Assembly: GCF_905220565.1 (NCBI RefSeq) | Contig: NC_059409.1 | Span: forward strand, 3,293,501-3,357,500 | Origin: Melitaea cinxia | Taxonomy: Eukaryota; Arthropoda; Insecta; Lepidoptera; Nymphalidae | Length of the DNA: 64,000 bases | Reading direction: 5' to 3' | Shown: positions 1-10,970 of the stretch, in pieces | Position numbering within the stretch: position 1 is the stretch's first letter | Layout of the letters: every line of letters begins with the position of its first letter | Translations under genes and position numbers: made by a program | The notes under the pieces: model-generated | Database searches by the model: none | What the model was told of the DNA's origin: nothing | The model's input: the letters and a program-made list of their open reading frames with translations, nothing else

Positions 1-78
1 TTAGACAGGAAATCAGAATCATCTTATTTTATGTTCAGGATTTTATCTTATTTAGCCATTTCATTTTTAAAAATACTT

Positions 79-196
79 TGTGGGCTCTATTGAGCGTGAG
101 ATCCGCCAACCCGCATTGGAGCAGCGTTGTGGATGATGCTTCTTCTACATGGGAAAAGAGGCTTATACCCAGTAGTGGGGTTACAGGCTGAAGCGT
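79..196 (+). repeat. 3' end of a tRNA-derived SINE
   Basis: This stretch matches the tail of the SINE family seen full length at 13905-14225, 36035-36350 and 41121-41450: a block on cells being 'gtggat', an arm around 'cttctcctacatggg', and the terminal motif 'cagcagtgggatattacagg' in diverged form. The tRNA-like head is missing, so it is a 5'-truncated copy. Confidence 0.6.
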
Positions 197-202
197 AAAA
201 TG

Positions 203-340
203 TTTACCTTGTACACCGTAGAGATATTAATGCCTATTAAACTTAAGATTGTCTGATCAAATTTATTATATGATCTACAATCAGAATCTTTGAATAATGT
301 AAACAAATTATATATAATTTGTTATTCTGATTGCAAACGG
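203..340. repeat. 138-bp dispersed repeat, copy 1
   Basis: Nearly identical to 10796-10933. It starts around 'gtacaccgtagaga' and ends at 'gattgcaaacgg'. Near its end it contains the perfect palindrome aacaaattatatataatttgtt (here split as aacaaattata/tataatttgtt), able to form a hairpin. No coding potential is seen. Confidence 0.7.
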
Positions 341-1206
341 CGCTTAGTACGCTTAACTATAGGAAACATACCGCCATGACTCACGCACAAACAATATCGT
401 CTACAACACGTGCTACGCTTAGGTAGTCGCTAAGTCAAAAGAGTGGGCGTGTAACTACAGCCTTTGTATGAAGTATAATCTATGTAATTATTACGTGGAC
501 CAATAAAAAGCAGTCAAAATTTTCGTTACTCATTTGTTAAAAATACAGACTATACTAGTAGTGTCTTTGTTCACAAAACTTCGTAGAGCACGGAAAACCT
601 GGTCGATCATATTGTCATTAAAAAAAAGTCGAAGTAGAGCAACGTGGCGATTTAGTCTGTACCTTCTCTCCAATAAGAAAAGGGGCATTAGGAGAATGAG
701 AGAGGAGGCATAAGTAAAATAACTTTTCAAGGGTTTTAAATTAAAGTTAAGAAGCTCATACGTATGTAAATTATGAAGTGATATGTCAAATATTTTTAAC
801 GTTATTAAAATAAAGTTTTATATTTACTTAACGAAAATGATCTTTAAAAAAAGCAAATGAATATCATTACTGAATGAAATAAAAATAAAAATAACTATAA
901 AGCACACCGTGAGCTTGCAGTTCAATTTCAACGGTGAGTGAGACAGTGTTCATGACAAGCTCCATTAGCGCCTGCCTTCAGCAATGTAATCGATTTATTT
1001 ACACAATAATAGATATAGCTCGCTGCACGCGACAGGATGATGCGCGAAATAATTGTGACACAAAACTCGTTGTTTGAATACGGCTCACTCCTGCATTTGT
1101 ATATTGCACCTGCGTTTTAATTGTTAATTATGATCTCCATTACTATCCATAACATAATAAACATAACATAATATTCTCTATGAAATGGTAAAGTTTTTTT
1201 ATAAAC
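341..1206. other. no recognised feature
   Basis: AT-rich sequence without a credible exon, RNA gene or recognisable repeat. Confidence 0.4.
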
Positions 1207-1475
1207 TAGGTCGGCAAACAAGCGTACAGCTCACCTGATGGTAAGTAATAATCGTAGCTTATAGCAACGCCAGAAGGATCACAAGCGCGTTGCTGGCCCT
1301 ATCTCAATTCCAGGATTCCTGGTCACCTTACTCGCCACAGGAATGAAACTAATTGAAAGCAGTTTTATTTAGCTATAATCGTCTATTAGGTCGAGGTACC
1401 TTCTCAGTCTGGCTGCTCCAGATTTTGAGCTTGATAGTTCTTGCTGTGAGCTACCTCAATTAACATTATATTATG
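1207..1475 (+). repeat. interspersed repeat family A (GTCGGCAAACAAGCG type)
   Basis: Starts with 'aggtcggcaaacaagcgtac' followed by 'ctcacctgatggtaag', then a middle part with 'cgcgttgctggccc' and 'ctcgccacagg', and ends near 'tgagctacctcaatt'. Other copies lie at 8755-8945, 10522-10970, 13195-13310 (minus), 22803-23175 (minus) and 55440-55710. It is a non-coding family that I recall as abundant in lepidopteran genomes; I cannot assign it to a named class. Confidence 0.7.
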
Positions 1476-2884
1476 ATAGCTTTATCAAACACTTAAGTGT
1501 TAAAATGTATGTATTTTAGTTTTTTTAGTTTTTAAGTTCCACAGGAGTAATAGGAAAGAATGACAGGAGAATATGACAAAATTACATTATGATTGATAGT
1601 GTACTCAATTTGTTCAAGATGGTTACTACAGAGTTATAGAACCATCATTTACTCATTATTAGTTCATGGATATGAAGAGCGAAGTGTTTATTGATCATCC
1701 ATATTTGATGGATGAAGACTCGTAGCTGTTCCCTATAACGGTCTATATATTTTTGAATACGCAATTGTAAACTTTCAAATGCTGGTGAGAGGAAGACTTT
1801 GCTATTATTGCCTATTTTATTTATTTTTTATTTACTCGATTTATTAAAATACACGTAATGACGGTACACAAAAAAATTCAAACACATAAAAAATATATAA
1901 TTCTTTGACATCTATGAAAACAATAGGAACGTGGTTTTAAAACTTTTATTGCAAAACGAATTTCCATATTACCTGGAGATACAATGAACTACAGTTTAAC
2001 TTTTGAAACAAAATAAAATCACCATTTTTCAATACAGCGCACTTCGAGCGAAGCAATCGAAATGCAGGGACATAAAATTTTAAATTAAAATTTATTATGG
2101 CTATCGAAATGCATCATAAAATTGTATTTTACACGGTAGATCTGAAAAGGATACACATTGAGATTTATGTAGGAAAAATCTGAATCAAAAAAAACTTAGT
2201 CATACAGTGTACACATATACATATCTGAGAATCAATCATACTTAAGCTTATTTCTCTACTTCTATAACTCGATAACTTTAACAACTAAACATTCTGAGAC
2301 AGAAAAATATGAGCAGTCTTTTCAGTACATAAACAAATTAACTTCATATAATTTGTAATTAATAATCTTTACAATATTACAGACTCTTTCAGTTTGATGG
2401 ATTACATATTTTCTCATTTGTTTAAATCGTTATAATATATGCAATTTTAATCAAAATTTATCAATTTTTCTTACAAAAACTTCTCCCAATTTAGTGAAGG
2501 TTAAATACATTAATTAACTTATCAACTTTATAAATTGTTGGGTAAAATAAAAGTTTATATTATGTAATAACACGAATTTAAACCTTTAAATCACTATCTC
2601 ATGGATAATGTTACGAAACTATTTTAGATTCATTGTTTAGTTGTTACTAAAATGTTACTTACACAAAAATGGCAAAGAATGTGACTTCGAAAATAGTTAC
2701 CGACTAGTAGTTACTTTGATTATACCAGAGAGAACAGTACTTTGACTATTCCCTTAAGTACCATAAATTGCTACATTAGAGCAAAAGATTTAACTTTTTA
2801 GTAGCTTTAAAATTTAGCTTACTTCATTTCTTTCTATGTTTTATACGGAAACTGTAATGACGATGAAAATGTTACGTTCATTCG
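1476..2884. other. no recognised feature
   Basis: AT-rich intergenic sequence. No credible exon, RNA gene or repeat copy seen. Confidence 0.4.
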
Positions 2885-3215
2885 GCAGACAGAATCAACC
2901 AAACATAATTGTATTTGCTCGCAAACAAAAAAAAACCGACTTCAATTACATCGACAAGTAATACAACGTAGGTCGACGAAAACAGCGTCAAGTAAAAACG
3001 CATTATTAGATATAACTCAAAAAGTAGTTGTTAGATCACAAATAAATTTAAATGGGACCAAATGACATACAAAACCTTTCGATTAAAAAATTTTTCTTCG
3101 AAATTGGTCCACCCAGTCAAAAGTTCTGAAATAACCTACATTAAAAAAAATACATTCGAATTGAGAACGTCCTCCTTTTTTGGAAGTCGTTTAAAAAGTA
3201 GATAGGCACGATTGC
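2885..3215 (-). repeat. interspersed repeat family B (AACCGACTTC type), partial
   Basis: Reverse-strand copy: the tail (GAAGTCGGTTTTTTTTT type) lies at about 2920-2945 and the head remnant (ggaagtcgtttaaaaag) at about 3182-3200. About half of the body seen in the full copies at 3442-4848 and 34133-35400 is deleted. Confidence 0.75.
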
Positions 3216-3441
3216 ACGTTCTAAATATGTAATATTGCCGTCAAAATGTGTAAACACATTGTTATTGTTGAATTAAGGTTATGTAGTATGAATTTAATAT
3301 GTAACTAATCTATCCACATAATATGTATTGTATGTCTTCTATTGATTGTTTCACTTTATTTATTACAAGATAAAACTGTACACCTACACTATCAATATTT
3401 CATCATCTCTTATTGCCGTAAGATTGCCTGGAAGAGATTTC

Positions 3442-3531
3442 TTTTTAACCGACTTCCAAAAAAGGAGGAGGTTCTCAATTCGACTGTATTTTTAACCGAC
3501 TTCGAAAAAAGGAGGAGGTTCTCAATTCGAC

Positions 3532-3594
<63 letters not shown>

Positions 3595-4143
3595 ATGTTA
3601 CATCAGAACTTTTGACCGGGTAGACCGATTTCGACAAATTTTGTTTTAATCGAAAGGTGGTGTGTGCCGATTGGTCCCATTTAAATTTATTTGAGATCTA
3701 ACAACTACTTTTCGAGTTATATCTAATAATGCGTTTTTACTTGACGCTTTTTTCGTCGACCTACGTTGTATTATACCGCATAACTTTCTACTGGATGTAC
3801 CGATTTTGATAATTCTTTTTTTGTTGGAAAGAAGACATCCCTAGTTTAGTACTATGATAAGGAAACCAGGATCTGATGATGGGATCCCAGAGAAATTGAT
3901 GGAAATTCTTGAAAATCCGCAATAACTTTTTACTGGGTGTACCGATTTTAATAATTTTTAATTTAATCGAAAGCTGATGTTTGTCATGTGGTCATATATA
4001 AATTTTATTGAGATCTGATAACTACTTTTTGAGTAATCTTTGATAACGCGTAGTTACTTGACTATTTTTTCGTCGATATACGTTGTATTACTCGTCGATG
4101 TAATTGAAGTCGGTTTTTTTTTCGTTTGCGAGCAAACACAATT
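3442..4143 (+). repeat. family B repeat, double head and first body
   Basis: Two tandem head modules (aaccgacttc followed by aaaaaaggaggaggtt) start at 3447 and 3494, 47 bp apart. They are followed by a T tract of more than 50 bases (about 3535-3590) and a body that ends with 'gaagtcgg', a T run and 'gagcaaacacaatta'. The first and last parts, AACCGACTTC and GAAGTCGGTT, are inverted complements, so the unit has short terminal inverted repeats. Open frames across the T tract are artefacts. Confidence 0.8.
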
Positions 4144-4848
4144 ATTTTTTTAATGTATGTTACATTAGAACTTTTTTGCCCGTGTGGACCGATTTCGACA
4201 AATTTTCTTTTAATCGAAAGGTGGTGTGTGGCAATTGGTCCCATTTAAATTTATTTGAGATCTAACAACTACTTTTCGAGTTATATCTAATAATGCGTTT
4301 TTACTTGACGCTTTTTGTCGACCTACGTTGTATTATACCGCATAACTTTCTACTGGATGTACCGATTTTGATAATTCTTTTTTTGTTGGAAAGGAGATAT
4401 CCCTAGTTTAGTACCCTGATAAGAAAACCAGGATCTGATGATGGAATCCTAGATAAAATCGAGGGAAGCTCTTGAAAATCCGCAATAACTTTTTACTGGG
4501 TGTACCGATTTTGATAATTCTTTTTTTGTTGGAAAGAAGATATCCTTAGTTTAGTAACCTGATAAGGAAACCAGGATTTGATGATGGAATTCCAGAGAAA
4601 TCGAGGGAAACTCTTGAAAATCCGCAATAACTTTTTACTGGTGTACCGATTTTAATAATTTTTAATTTAATCGAAAGCTGACGTTTGTCGTGTGGTCACA
4701 TATAAATTTTATTGAGATCTCATAACTACTTTTTGAGTAATCTTTGATAACGCGTAGTTACTTGACTATTTTTTCGTCGATCTACGTTGTATTACTCGTC
4801 GATGTAATTGAAGTCGGTTTTTTTTTCGTTTGCGAGCAAACACAATTA
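4144..4848 (+). repeat. family B repeat, second tandem body with internal duplication
   Basis: A second body follows directly, without a head. Inside it a segment of about 130 bp is duplicated in tandem (roughly 4370-4495 and 4500-4625, both carrying 'ttttttgttggaaag' and 'ctgataag' blocks). It ends in the same 'gagcaaacacaattatt' tail as the first body. Confidence 0.75.
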
Positions 4849-5454
4849 TTATAAATAAGGCTGGCTTTCGCACATATTTCTACTAATAAAGAGTTGTTAT
4901 TATTATTATTATTAAATTCAACAAAATTAAAAAATATCTTGTAGTAATTTTTTCTTTACAAAATAAAGTAGTAGTAGTAGTAGTATCTTAGTTTGAGGAA
5001 CTTTTGTTTTTGTTCTAGAATGTACCTTGAAAGCCAAACTTTTTTTTATATTAAAAAGCAAATTCTAGTGGTCAATTTTTCTCTAGATAAGGAGCACGGT
5101 CATTACAATCAAGTTGACCATAATCTTGTTTGCCATCATAGTGATACCACTAATCAGTATTTATTTATATTATAACTAATTAGTATTTACCTATATTTTT
5201 TAAGCGGTGGGAAAATTATTCTGGCGTAAAAAAAATCATTACTGGAAAATTCTAACCGGTTACGATTTATTACTCAAATGTAAAAAGTGATAAAAACGAC
5301 AGAAAGCTAACAGTAATCACTGAGAAGTAACAAGTATTATATCAAGTAATAAATATTATAATATATCAAAATAAAGCAATGGTAGCGTAAACTTAAATAA
5401 GTTTTTATTTTTCTTTATAGAACAAGAGTAAAAAAAGGGATACAGTCTTTTTGA
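4849..5454. other. intergenic, short microsatellites
   Basis: Contains a short (TTA)n run at about 4898-4915 and a (GTA)n run at about 4967-4985. Otherwise AT-rich with nothing recognisable. Confidence 0.4.
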
Positions 5455-5665
5455 TACCAAGCAGATATCGCTGCCTATGGACACCTGCAACAATAAATGA
5501 AATGCAATCGCGTTGCGGACTCTAACCCCAAAATCCCCAGGGGTCCTGGCTAATATTGTACTACTTGACTGAAGTAATATTTAGCTGTATGTTCAGTTGG
5601 GCAAATCTAAATTTTGAGTATGATATTTCATGCCGTGCCCTACTTCAATTCCATGTCAAATTATT
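5455..5665 (+). repeat. degenerate family A repeat
   Basis: Keeps the order 'cctgcaac', 'gcgttgcgg', 'tactacttga', 'tttagctgt', 'gtgccctacttcaatt' of family A but with many changes. An old copy. Confidence 0.45.
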
Positions 5666-7842
5666 ATTATTTCAGTAAATTATAATATCACCATAATGTA
5701 CTTAGAACAATGTTATATATGAAGAAACATATAAGTCTAGAATTTCAGAACAATTTAATTATGCAACTAGCTCGAAATAAGCAGCAACTCAGAACTAATC
5801 TGGATAAAGCGTTGTCAATAACGCATAACGCTATTATAATGTCTGCGCTGCGTACGAAGTCCTGAACGTACAAACTATCAGTAGGGAAATTTATTCAAAT
5901 ACCTATCTGCCGTTATTCTGATTTACGTATTAAAGGAAATTACGTCCAGTCAGAATCGACTTTCTATTTCGGAATGTTTAGTAAATTCGTATTTTCTTGT
6001 TTACACTTCAATAATAATAAAAATTAAATTTTACCTTATTCATGAAAACATAGCCAATCAACCATACCACAACAACAATAACACCTTAGATATGGAATTA
6101 TAGAACATGGACATAAATGTCAAAATAAATACGAGTAAGTCCTGGCGGTTATTAATATAATTATGCTATAAATTGTTTGTTTGTATTATCAAAAAATATT
6201 TAGCGATTCTAGGCGATGTTAGAACTGCTGGTCTGAAGTAAAATTAGTGTAAAAAAAACGCACGCCGGTAATAAAACAAATATTTTATGTACAAATGGCA
6301 TGGGCAAATAAGCGCCCGTGGAAATTTTTATATAATTTAAAAACGTGTGTAAGCTTATATATACAAACGTCATGTATTTATGTAGCAGTAAATTACACTG
6401 TGTCTGACACATCGATTTCAAGAAGATCCTATAATTAAGTTGTATACAACCTTATCAAATACTTCGTAACTTACTTCCTCTTTCTAATTAATTTCCTGAC
6501 AAGCGTTCGTGACAGATTCCCTAAGGCAGAAGTTAATGTATAGAATTAATTTTAAACATTGCTATAACACGCTTAGGATTGAGAAAAACCAATATGCTTG
6601 GCGCGAGCTTGGCGAGGCCTTTGTCCAGTAGTTGATTGTGTTAGGCCGAAGTGACGATGATGATGAGACGTCGATGATGAACAAACACCCATATAAAAAT
6701 AAATATATTTAAGTCCAATGTGAGTTCTATTTGTTTATTCACGCTGTTTATTAGCAAGGTAGAAATCTAATTTACACAGCAACCCCTGGAAGGTCTGTTC
6801 GGCTTCCTGAGGTATAGACTGTTTAGACACGCCTCCGCTTCCCGCTGCGCCCTTAAATTCGTATGCCTTGCTTTCATCTATATAGAGTAATAAAATCTAT
6901 TTATATTTTAAACGTTAACTAATAAAATTATTGCTACATTTTTCCTATAAGCATATAATATACTGGCTGTGCCGGCCATATTTATATGTCCTATAAGTAT
7001 AGAATATACTAGCGTTCAGTTCGCAAAGTTATAAAATAAAAAAAATCTTAAACTAAAATTAATTGCATTTTATGGAATAAAAAGATATATGGAGAAAATT
7101 CTATTCCTATTTCTGAAGAATTTACATAAAAAGTAAAGTCAACTTGAAACATTATCGACGTTTCATATAAATAGGCTGATTTTTTAAATATTATATTTTG
7201 AATGTTTTTTTTTTATCCAAATAAACACATATTACTATTATTATCATAAGTAGCCATAGAGCAACACGGAGTAGCAATATGTAATATTATTTTTATAAAA
7301 TAACTATTTTTTTTTCAATTTTCATATGTTTAGAATCAAATTCATCGTCATAAGACATGTGCAAAAAATACTTAATTGGACGCTGTGATTTCATTAAAAA
7401 AATAATATATTACATTAACAAATAAATACTTTCTACACACAAGAATTCGTTAGAATATAAAGAAATAAAAAAAAATGTTAATATTGTAAATACTGTATAC
7501 AAAATGTATGTATATATGTATATGTATACTCCCATTTTCAAATTACAGGGCGCGCCTCCTGCCGAGTTAAGGAAGCTTGTAAACATATTTATTTCGTCAA
7601 ACATTTATATTATACTAAGTATATAAATAAATTCAAAGACGTAATATTCACTTTTGTGTACGGATATAGCCAGGGATTCTCGAAGTATTTAATATATTCG
7701 GCATTTCGGCCGGTTCTTACCAAATATCTCTAAGGTCGACATACTTGTGATATTAGGGAGAAAGAAATTCAGTTTTACCGAACTATATTAAACATAATAC
7801 TCGTAGAACAAGTTCTATGAACTAAGTCGTATTTGATTATCT
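5666..7842. other. no recognised feature
   Basis: AT-rich intergenic sequence. No exon with splice sites, RNA gene or clear repeat copy was found. Confidence 0.35.
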
Positions 7843-8135
7843 ATAATATAAAAATGAGTCGCTGAATGTGTTGCTAAGCGCAAAACTCGAGAACGGTTGG
7901 ACCGATTTCGCTAATTCTTTTTTAAAAATATTCCTTGAAGTACGAGGATGGTTCTTACGGAGAGAAAAATTCTAAAAAAAAAAATTTAAATTTCCTGAAA
8001 AAGTCTAAAAACAACACTTTTCTATACTCCCATACAAAAGATTTGTGATAATACTTAAAAGTCAATTTGAACTTTAATACCATACGATAAAGTTTGTGTT
8101 AGGCGATACGAAGTTCGCCGGGTCAGCTAGTTGAA
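7843..8135 (+). repeat. interspersed repeat family H (AGTTCGCCGGGTCAGCTAG end)
   Basis: Begins near 'tataaaaatgagtcgctgaa', continues with 'gttgctaagcgcaaaactcg' and 'ggaccgatttcgctaattc', and ends with 'acgaagttcgccgggtcagc'. A shorter diverged copy lies at 35430-35545. Non-coding; class not assigned. Confidence 0.55.
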
Positions 8136-8365
8136 AATAGGGAAGAATTTCAAATCAAAAATATCAATACAGCGTTAGAGTATCTTATTATTCCTTGTAA
8201 AAATTTGTATTTTATTTAAAAAGTAACATAGTACATGTTTTATATGTCTATTCTTAATTTAAATGTCTGCTCTCAAACGCCATCTATTGAAATCTAAGAA
8301 CAATCGGTGTCTAAGCCATCCCTTTTTCTAACTCTCACTAAAAATATAAACGATGTTCATCATTA

Positions 8366-8687
8366 CAGCCTATACAGTCCACGGCTGGACATAGGCCTCC
8401 ACAAGTTCACGCCAAAAATGAAGTGAACTCATGTGTGTTGACCATGGTCACCACGCTGGGCAGGCGGGTTGGTGACCGCAGGGCTGACTTTGTCGTACCG
8501 AAGACGCTGCTGCCCGTCTTCGGCCTGTGTATTTCAAAGCCAGCAGTTGGGTAGTTATCCCGCCATCGGTCGGCTTTTTAAGTTCCAAGGTGGTAGCTGT
8601 GGAACTGTGTTATCCCTTAGTCGCCTCTTACGACACCCACGGGAAGAGAGGGGGTGGCTATATTCTTTAGTACCAGTAGTACAGTAA
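8366..8687 (-). repeat. RTE-like LINE 3' end (family C)
   Basis: In minus orientation it ends with the segment 'ggctgtaatgatg', typical of the short ATG-repeat tails of RTE elements, after 'tccagc.gtggactgtatagg'. It shares more than 300 bp with 12290-12620, 52675-53003 and 55805-56075. The short open frame on the plus strand inside it is an artefact of the repeat. Confidence 0.65.
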
Positions 8688-8754
8688 ACGATGTTAGAAG
8701 CCATTAATCCGAATAAATGAATTAATAAAATATATTTTTATACTATAAAGGTAT

Positions 8755-8945
8755 AAAACAAGCGTCAGTCCTACTAACCTCGCATGATAGTAAGGGGAGA
8801 GCTAGAGCTCTTCCCAGAGCTCTGGCTAGCTAACTCACCACAGGAACATAACACTACTTGAAGGCACTATTATTTACCAGTGATCTTCTGTAAGGTTCGA
8901 GGGACTTCCCCAGTCGAGCGGCTCCAATTTTAAGCAAGATAGATC
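8755..8945 (+). repeat. degenerate family A repeat
   Basis: Shows 'acaagcgtc', 'gatagtaag', 'actcaccacagg', 'acactacttga' and 'gtgatcttctgtaagg' in family A order. Ends directly beside the tRNA-like cluster. Confidence 0.5.
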
Positions 8946-8977
8946 TTAACATTTTTGAATATCATATCAAAAATTGA

Positions 8978-9050
8978 CCGCTCCAGCGGGGTTCGAACCC
9001 GCGTCTCCGACTTGCCGTGTCGGCGCTCTAGCCAATTAAGCTATGGAACG
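8978..9050 (-). tRNA. tRNA-like sequence, probable pseudogene (copy A)
   Basis: Folds by eye as a 73-nt cloverleaf: acceptor stem CGTTCCA/TGGAGCG, a D arm in GCTTAATTGGCTAGAGC, anticodon stem CCGAC/GTCGG and a TPsiC arm GCGGG-TTCGAAC-CCCGC. The anticodon loop ACGGCAA would put GGC (alanine) at 34-36. Position 33 is C instead of the near-universal T, and eukaryotes generally use AGC rather than GGC for alanine. It lies in a repeat unit, so I read it as a tRNA-derived repeat rather than a working tRNA. Confidence 0.5.
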
Positions 9051-9306
9051 ATGCACCCGCTCGAGTGAAATTTTCGATATGATAATTTTTAATTTTCGGT
9101 TTAAGCGAACCGTGGCGCCGTCTATAGTGAGCTCTTTACAGAAACCCGTAACTATTCAAAGTTTCATATTACAATGAAAATCTTTGACAGGAGACGACAC
9201 CGTGCTATTTTTAATATCTAAGATTTTTATTTTTGTGTTACCCACATTAGGAATTCTAAACATTTTTGAATATCATATCAAAATTTTGAATATCGAGCGG
9301 GTGCAT

Positions 9307-9379
9307 CGTTCCATAGCTTAATTGGCTAGAGCGCCGACACGGCAAGTCGGAGACGCGGGTTCGAACCCCGCTGGAGCGG
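9307..9379 (+). tRNA. tRNA-like sequence, probable pseudogene (copy B)
   Basis: Same 73-nt sequence as at 8978-9050 but on the plus strand, with the same cloverleaf, ACGGCAA loop and B-box-like 'ggttcgaacccc'. It sits between the two arms of the inverted repeat. Confidence 0.5.
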
Positions 9380-9617
9380 TCAATTTTTGATATGATATTC
9401 AAAAATGTTTAGAATTCCTAATGTGGGTAACACAAAAATAAAAATCTTAGATATTAAAAATAGCACGGTGTCGTCTCCTGTCAAAGATTTTCATTGTAAT
9501 ATGAAACTTTGAATAGTTACGGGTTTCTGTAAAGAGCTCACTATAGACGGCGCCACGGTTCGCTTAAACCGAAAATTAAAAATTATCATATCGAAAATTT
9601 CGCTCGAGCGGGTGCAT

Positions 9618-9690
9618 CGTTCCATAGCTTAATTGGCTAGAGCGCCGACACGGCAAGTCGGAGACGCGGGTTCGAACCCCGCTGGAGCGG
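9618..9690 (+). tRNA. tRNA-like sequence, probable pseudogene (copy C)
   Basis: Third copy, direct tandem of 9307-9379 with a 311-bp period. Stems and loop are unchanged, which shows the cluster is recent or homogenised. Confidence 0.5.
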
Positions 9691-10009
9691 TCAATTTTTG
9701 ATATGATATTCAAAAATGTTTAGAATTCCTAATGTGGGTAACACAAAAATAAAAATCTTAGATATTAAAGATAGATCTTACATAAAAATTTAACTACATA
9801 GTTGCGAAAGAACAATCACAGTAAAAGATAAATTTATTAAAAAATATATGCTGTATCAAAACTTTTTCTATAGTGTATTTAATTTTAAATTCGATCAGGA
9901 AACTACAACCACTACTGATTACTATAGTAAACTTTATTTGTTATATTATATTAACTACCTTAGTATTTCGTATTTTACTAACTTAAGAGTTCGTGCCTTA
10001 TTTTATTTT

Positions 10010-10051
10010 TAACCGTCTTCAAAAAAAGGACGAGGTTACTCAATTCGACCG

Positions 10052-10103
<52 letters not shown>

Positions 10104-10470
10104 TTGGGGATAACTCTGTCGTTTATGAACCGATTTTGATAATTCTTTTTTTGTTGAAAAGGAGATATCCCTAGTTTGGTATCATGATAAGGAAACCAGG
10201 ATCTGATGATGGAATCTCAGAGAAATCGAGGAAAACTCTCGAAAACCCGAATATCTTTTTACTGGTCGTAATGATTTTGATAATTTTTAATTTAATAGAA
10301 AGCCGATGTTTATCATGTAGTCACATTTAAATTTCATCTAGATCTGATTACAAGTTTTGTAGTAATCTTTGATAATGGGTATTTACTGGACTATTTTTTC
10401 GTCTACCTACGTTGTATTACTTGTCGATATAATTGAAGTCGGTTTTTCTTCGTTTGCCGGCAAACACAAT
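10010..10470 (+). repeat. family B repeat with (TA)n tract
   Basis: Head 'aaccgtcttcaaaaaaagga' at about 10012, a (TA)n microsatellite at about 10053-10096 where other copies have a T tract, then a shortened body and the tail 'gaagtcggtttttcttcg'. Confidence 0.75.
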
Positions 10471-10521
10471 TATAATGTTTTAAAATCATGTTGCATTTTA
10501 ATAAACTTTTTGATATATAAC

Positions 10522-10970
10522 AAGGTCGGATATATAACAAGGTCGGCAAAAAATCTTTCGGCTCACCTAATGGTAAGCGATTACCGTAGCTTAAAGACGT
10601 CTGCAACACTAGAAACATCGCAAGCTCGTTGCCGACCCTATTCCCCCAAGAGCTCTGGTCACATTACTCACCAACAAGAACTCAACACTGCCTAAAAACA
10701 GTATCATTTAGCTGTGATCTTCTAATGTCGAGGTATTACCTCAGTCGGGCTGCTCGATATTTTGAGCAGGAAATTCCTGCTGTGCCCTACCTCAGTTTAC
10801 CATGTACACCGTAGAGACATTAATGCCTATTAAACTTAAGATTGTCTGATCAAACTTATTATATGATCTACAATCAGAACCTTTGAATAATGTAAACAAA
10901 TTATATATAATTTGTTATTCTGATTGCAAACGGAAGGAAGGAAAATTCCTGCTGTGCCCTACTTCAGTTA
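10522..10970 (+). repeat. family A repeat interrupted by the 138-bp repeat
   Basis: Starts 'caaggtcggcaaaaaatc' (with a short duplication of 'ggtcggatatataacaa' before it) and is nearly complete to 'tgtgccctacctcagtttac' at about 10800. Its final motif 'ttcctgctgtgccctacttc' appears again after 10933. The 138-bp repeat at 10796-10933 separates these two ends. Confidence 0.65.
10796..10933. repeat. 138-bp dispersed repeat, copy 2
   Basis: About five scattered substitutions from 203-340 over its length, including the same hairpin palindrome near the end. It lies within or at the end of a family A copy. Confidence 0.7.

Larger units (their letters stand above)
8949..9770. repeat. inverted plus tandem cluster of a ~320-bp tRNA-bearing unit
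   Basis: The segment 8949-9283 reappears almost unchanged as its reverse complement at about 9385-9718, making two arms of roughly 335 bp around a spacer of about 100 bp. The spacer also belongs to the unit, so 9307-9400 and 9618-9710 form a direct tandem with a period of 311 bp. Each unit carries a tRNA-like sequence and shared flanks such as 'aatgtgggtaacacaaaaat' and 'gacggcgccacggttcgc'. I saw a single G/A difference between arms in the 'atttcactcgag' segment. Confidence 0.85.

Noticed and set aside
3342..3637. Open frames on both strands through the long T/A tract
   Set aside because: Poly-Phe/poly-Lys translation of a homopolymer inside a family B repeat; the same occurs at 34095-34339 and 34731-34925.
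8469..8687. Short plus-strand frames (also 12403-12609 and 55862-56474 in part)
   Set aside because: They are antisense readings of RTE LINE 3' ends; the same sequence recurs as a repeat. Only 56154-56388 of the last is a real exon (NXF exon 13).
8978..9690. Functional alanine tRNA cluster
   Set aside because: C at position 33, unusual GGC anticodon for a eukaryote and location in a dispersed inverted-repeat module argue for tRNA-derived repeats, though expression cannot be excluded.
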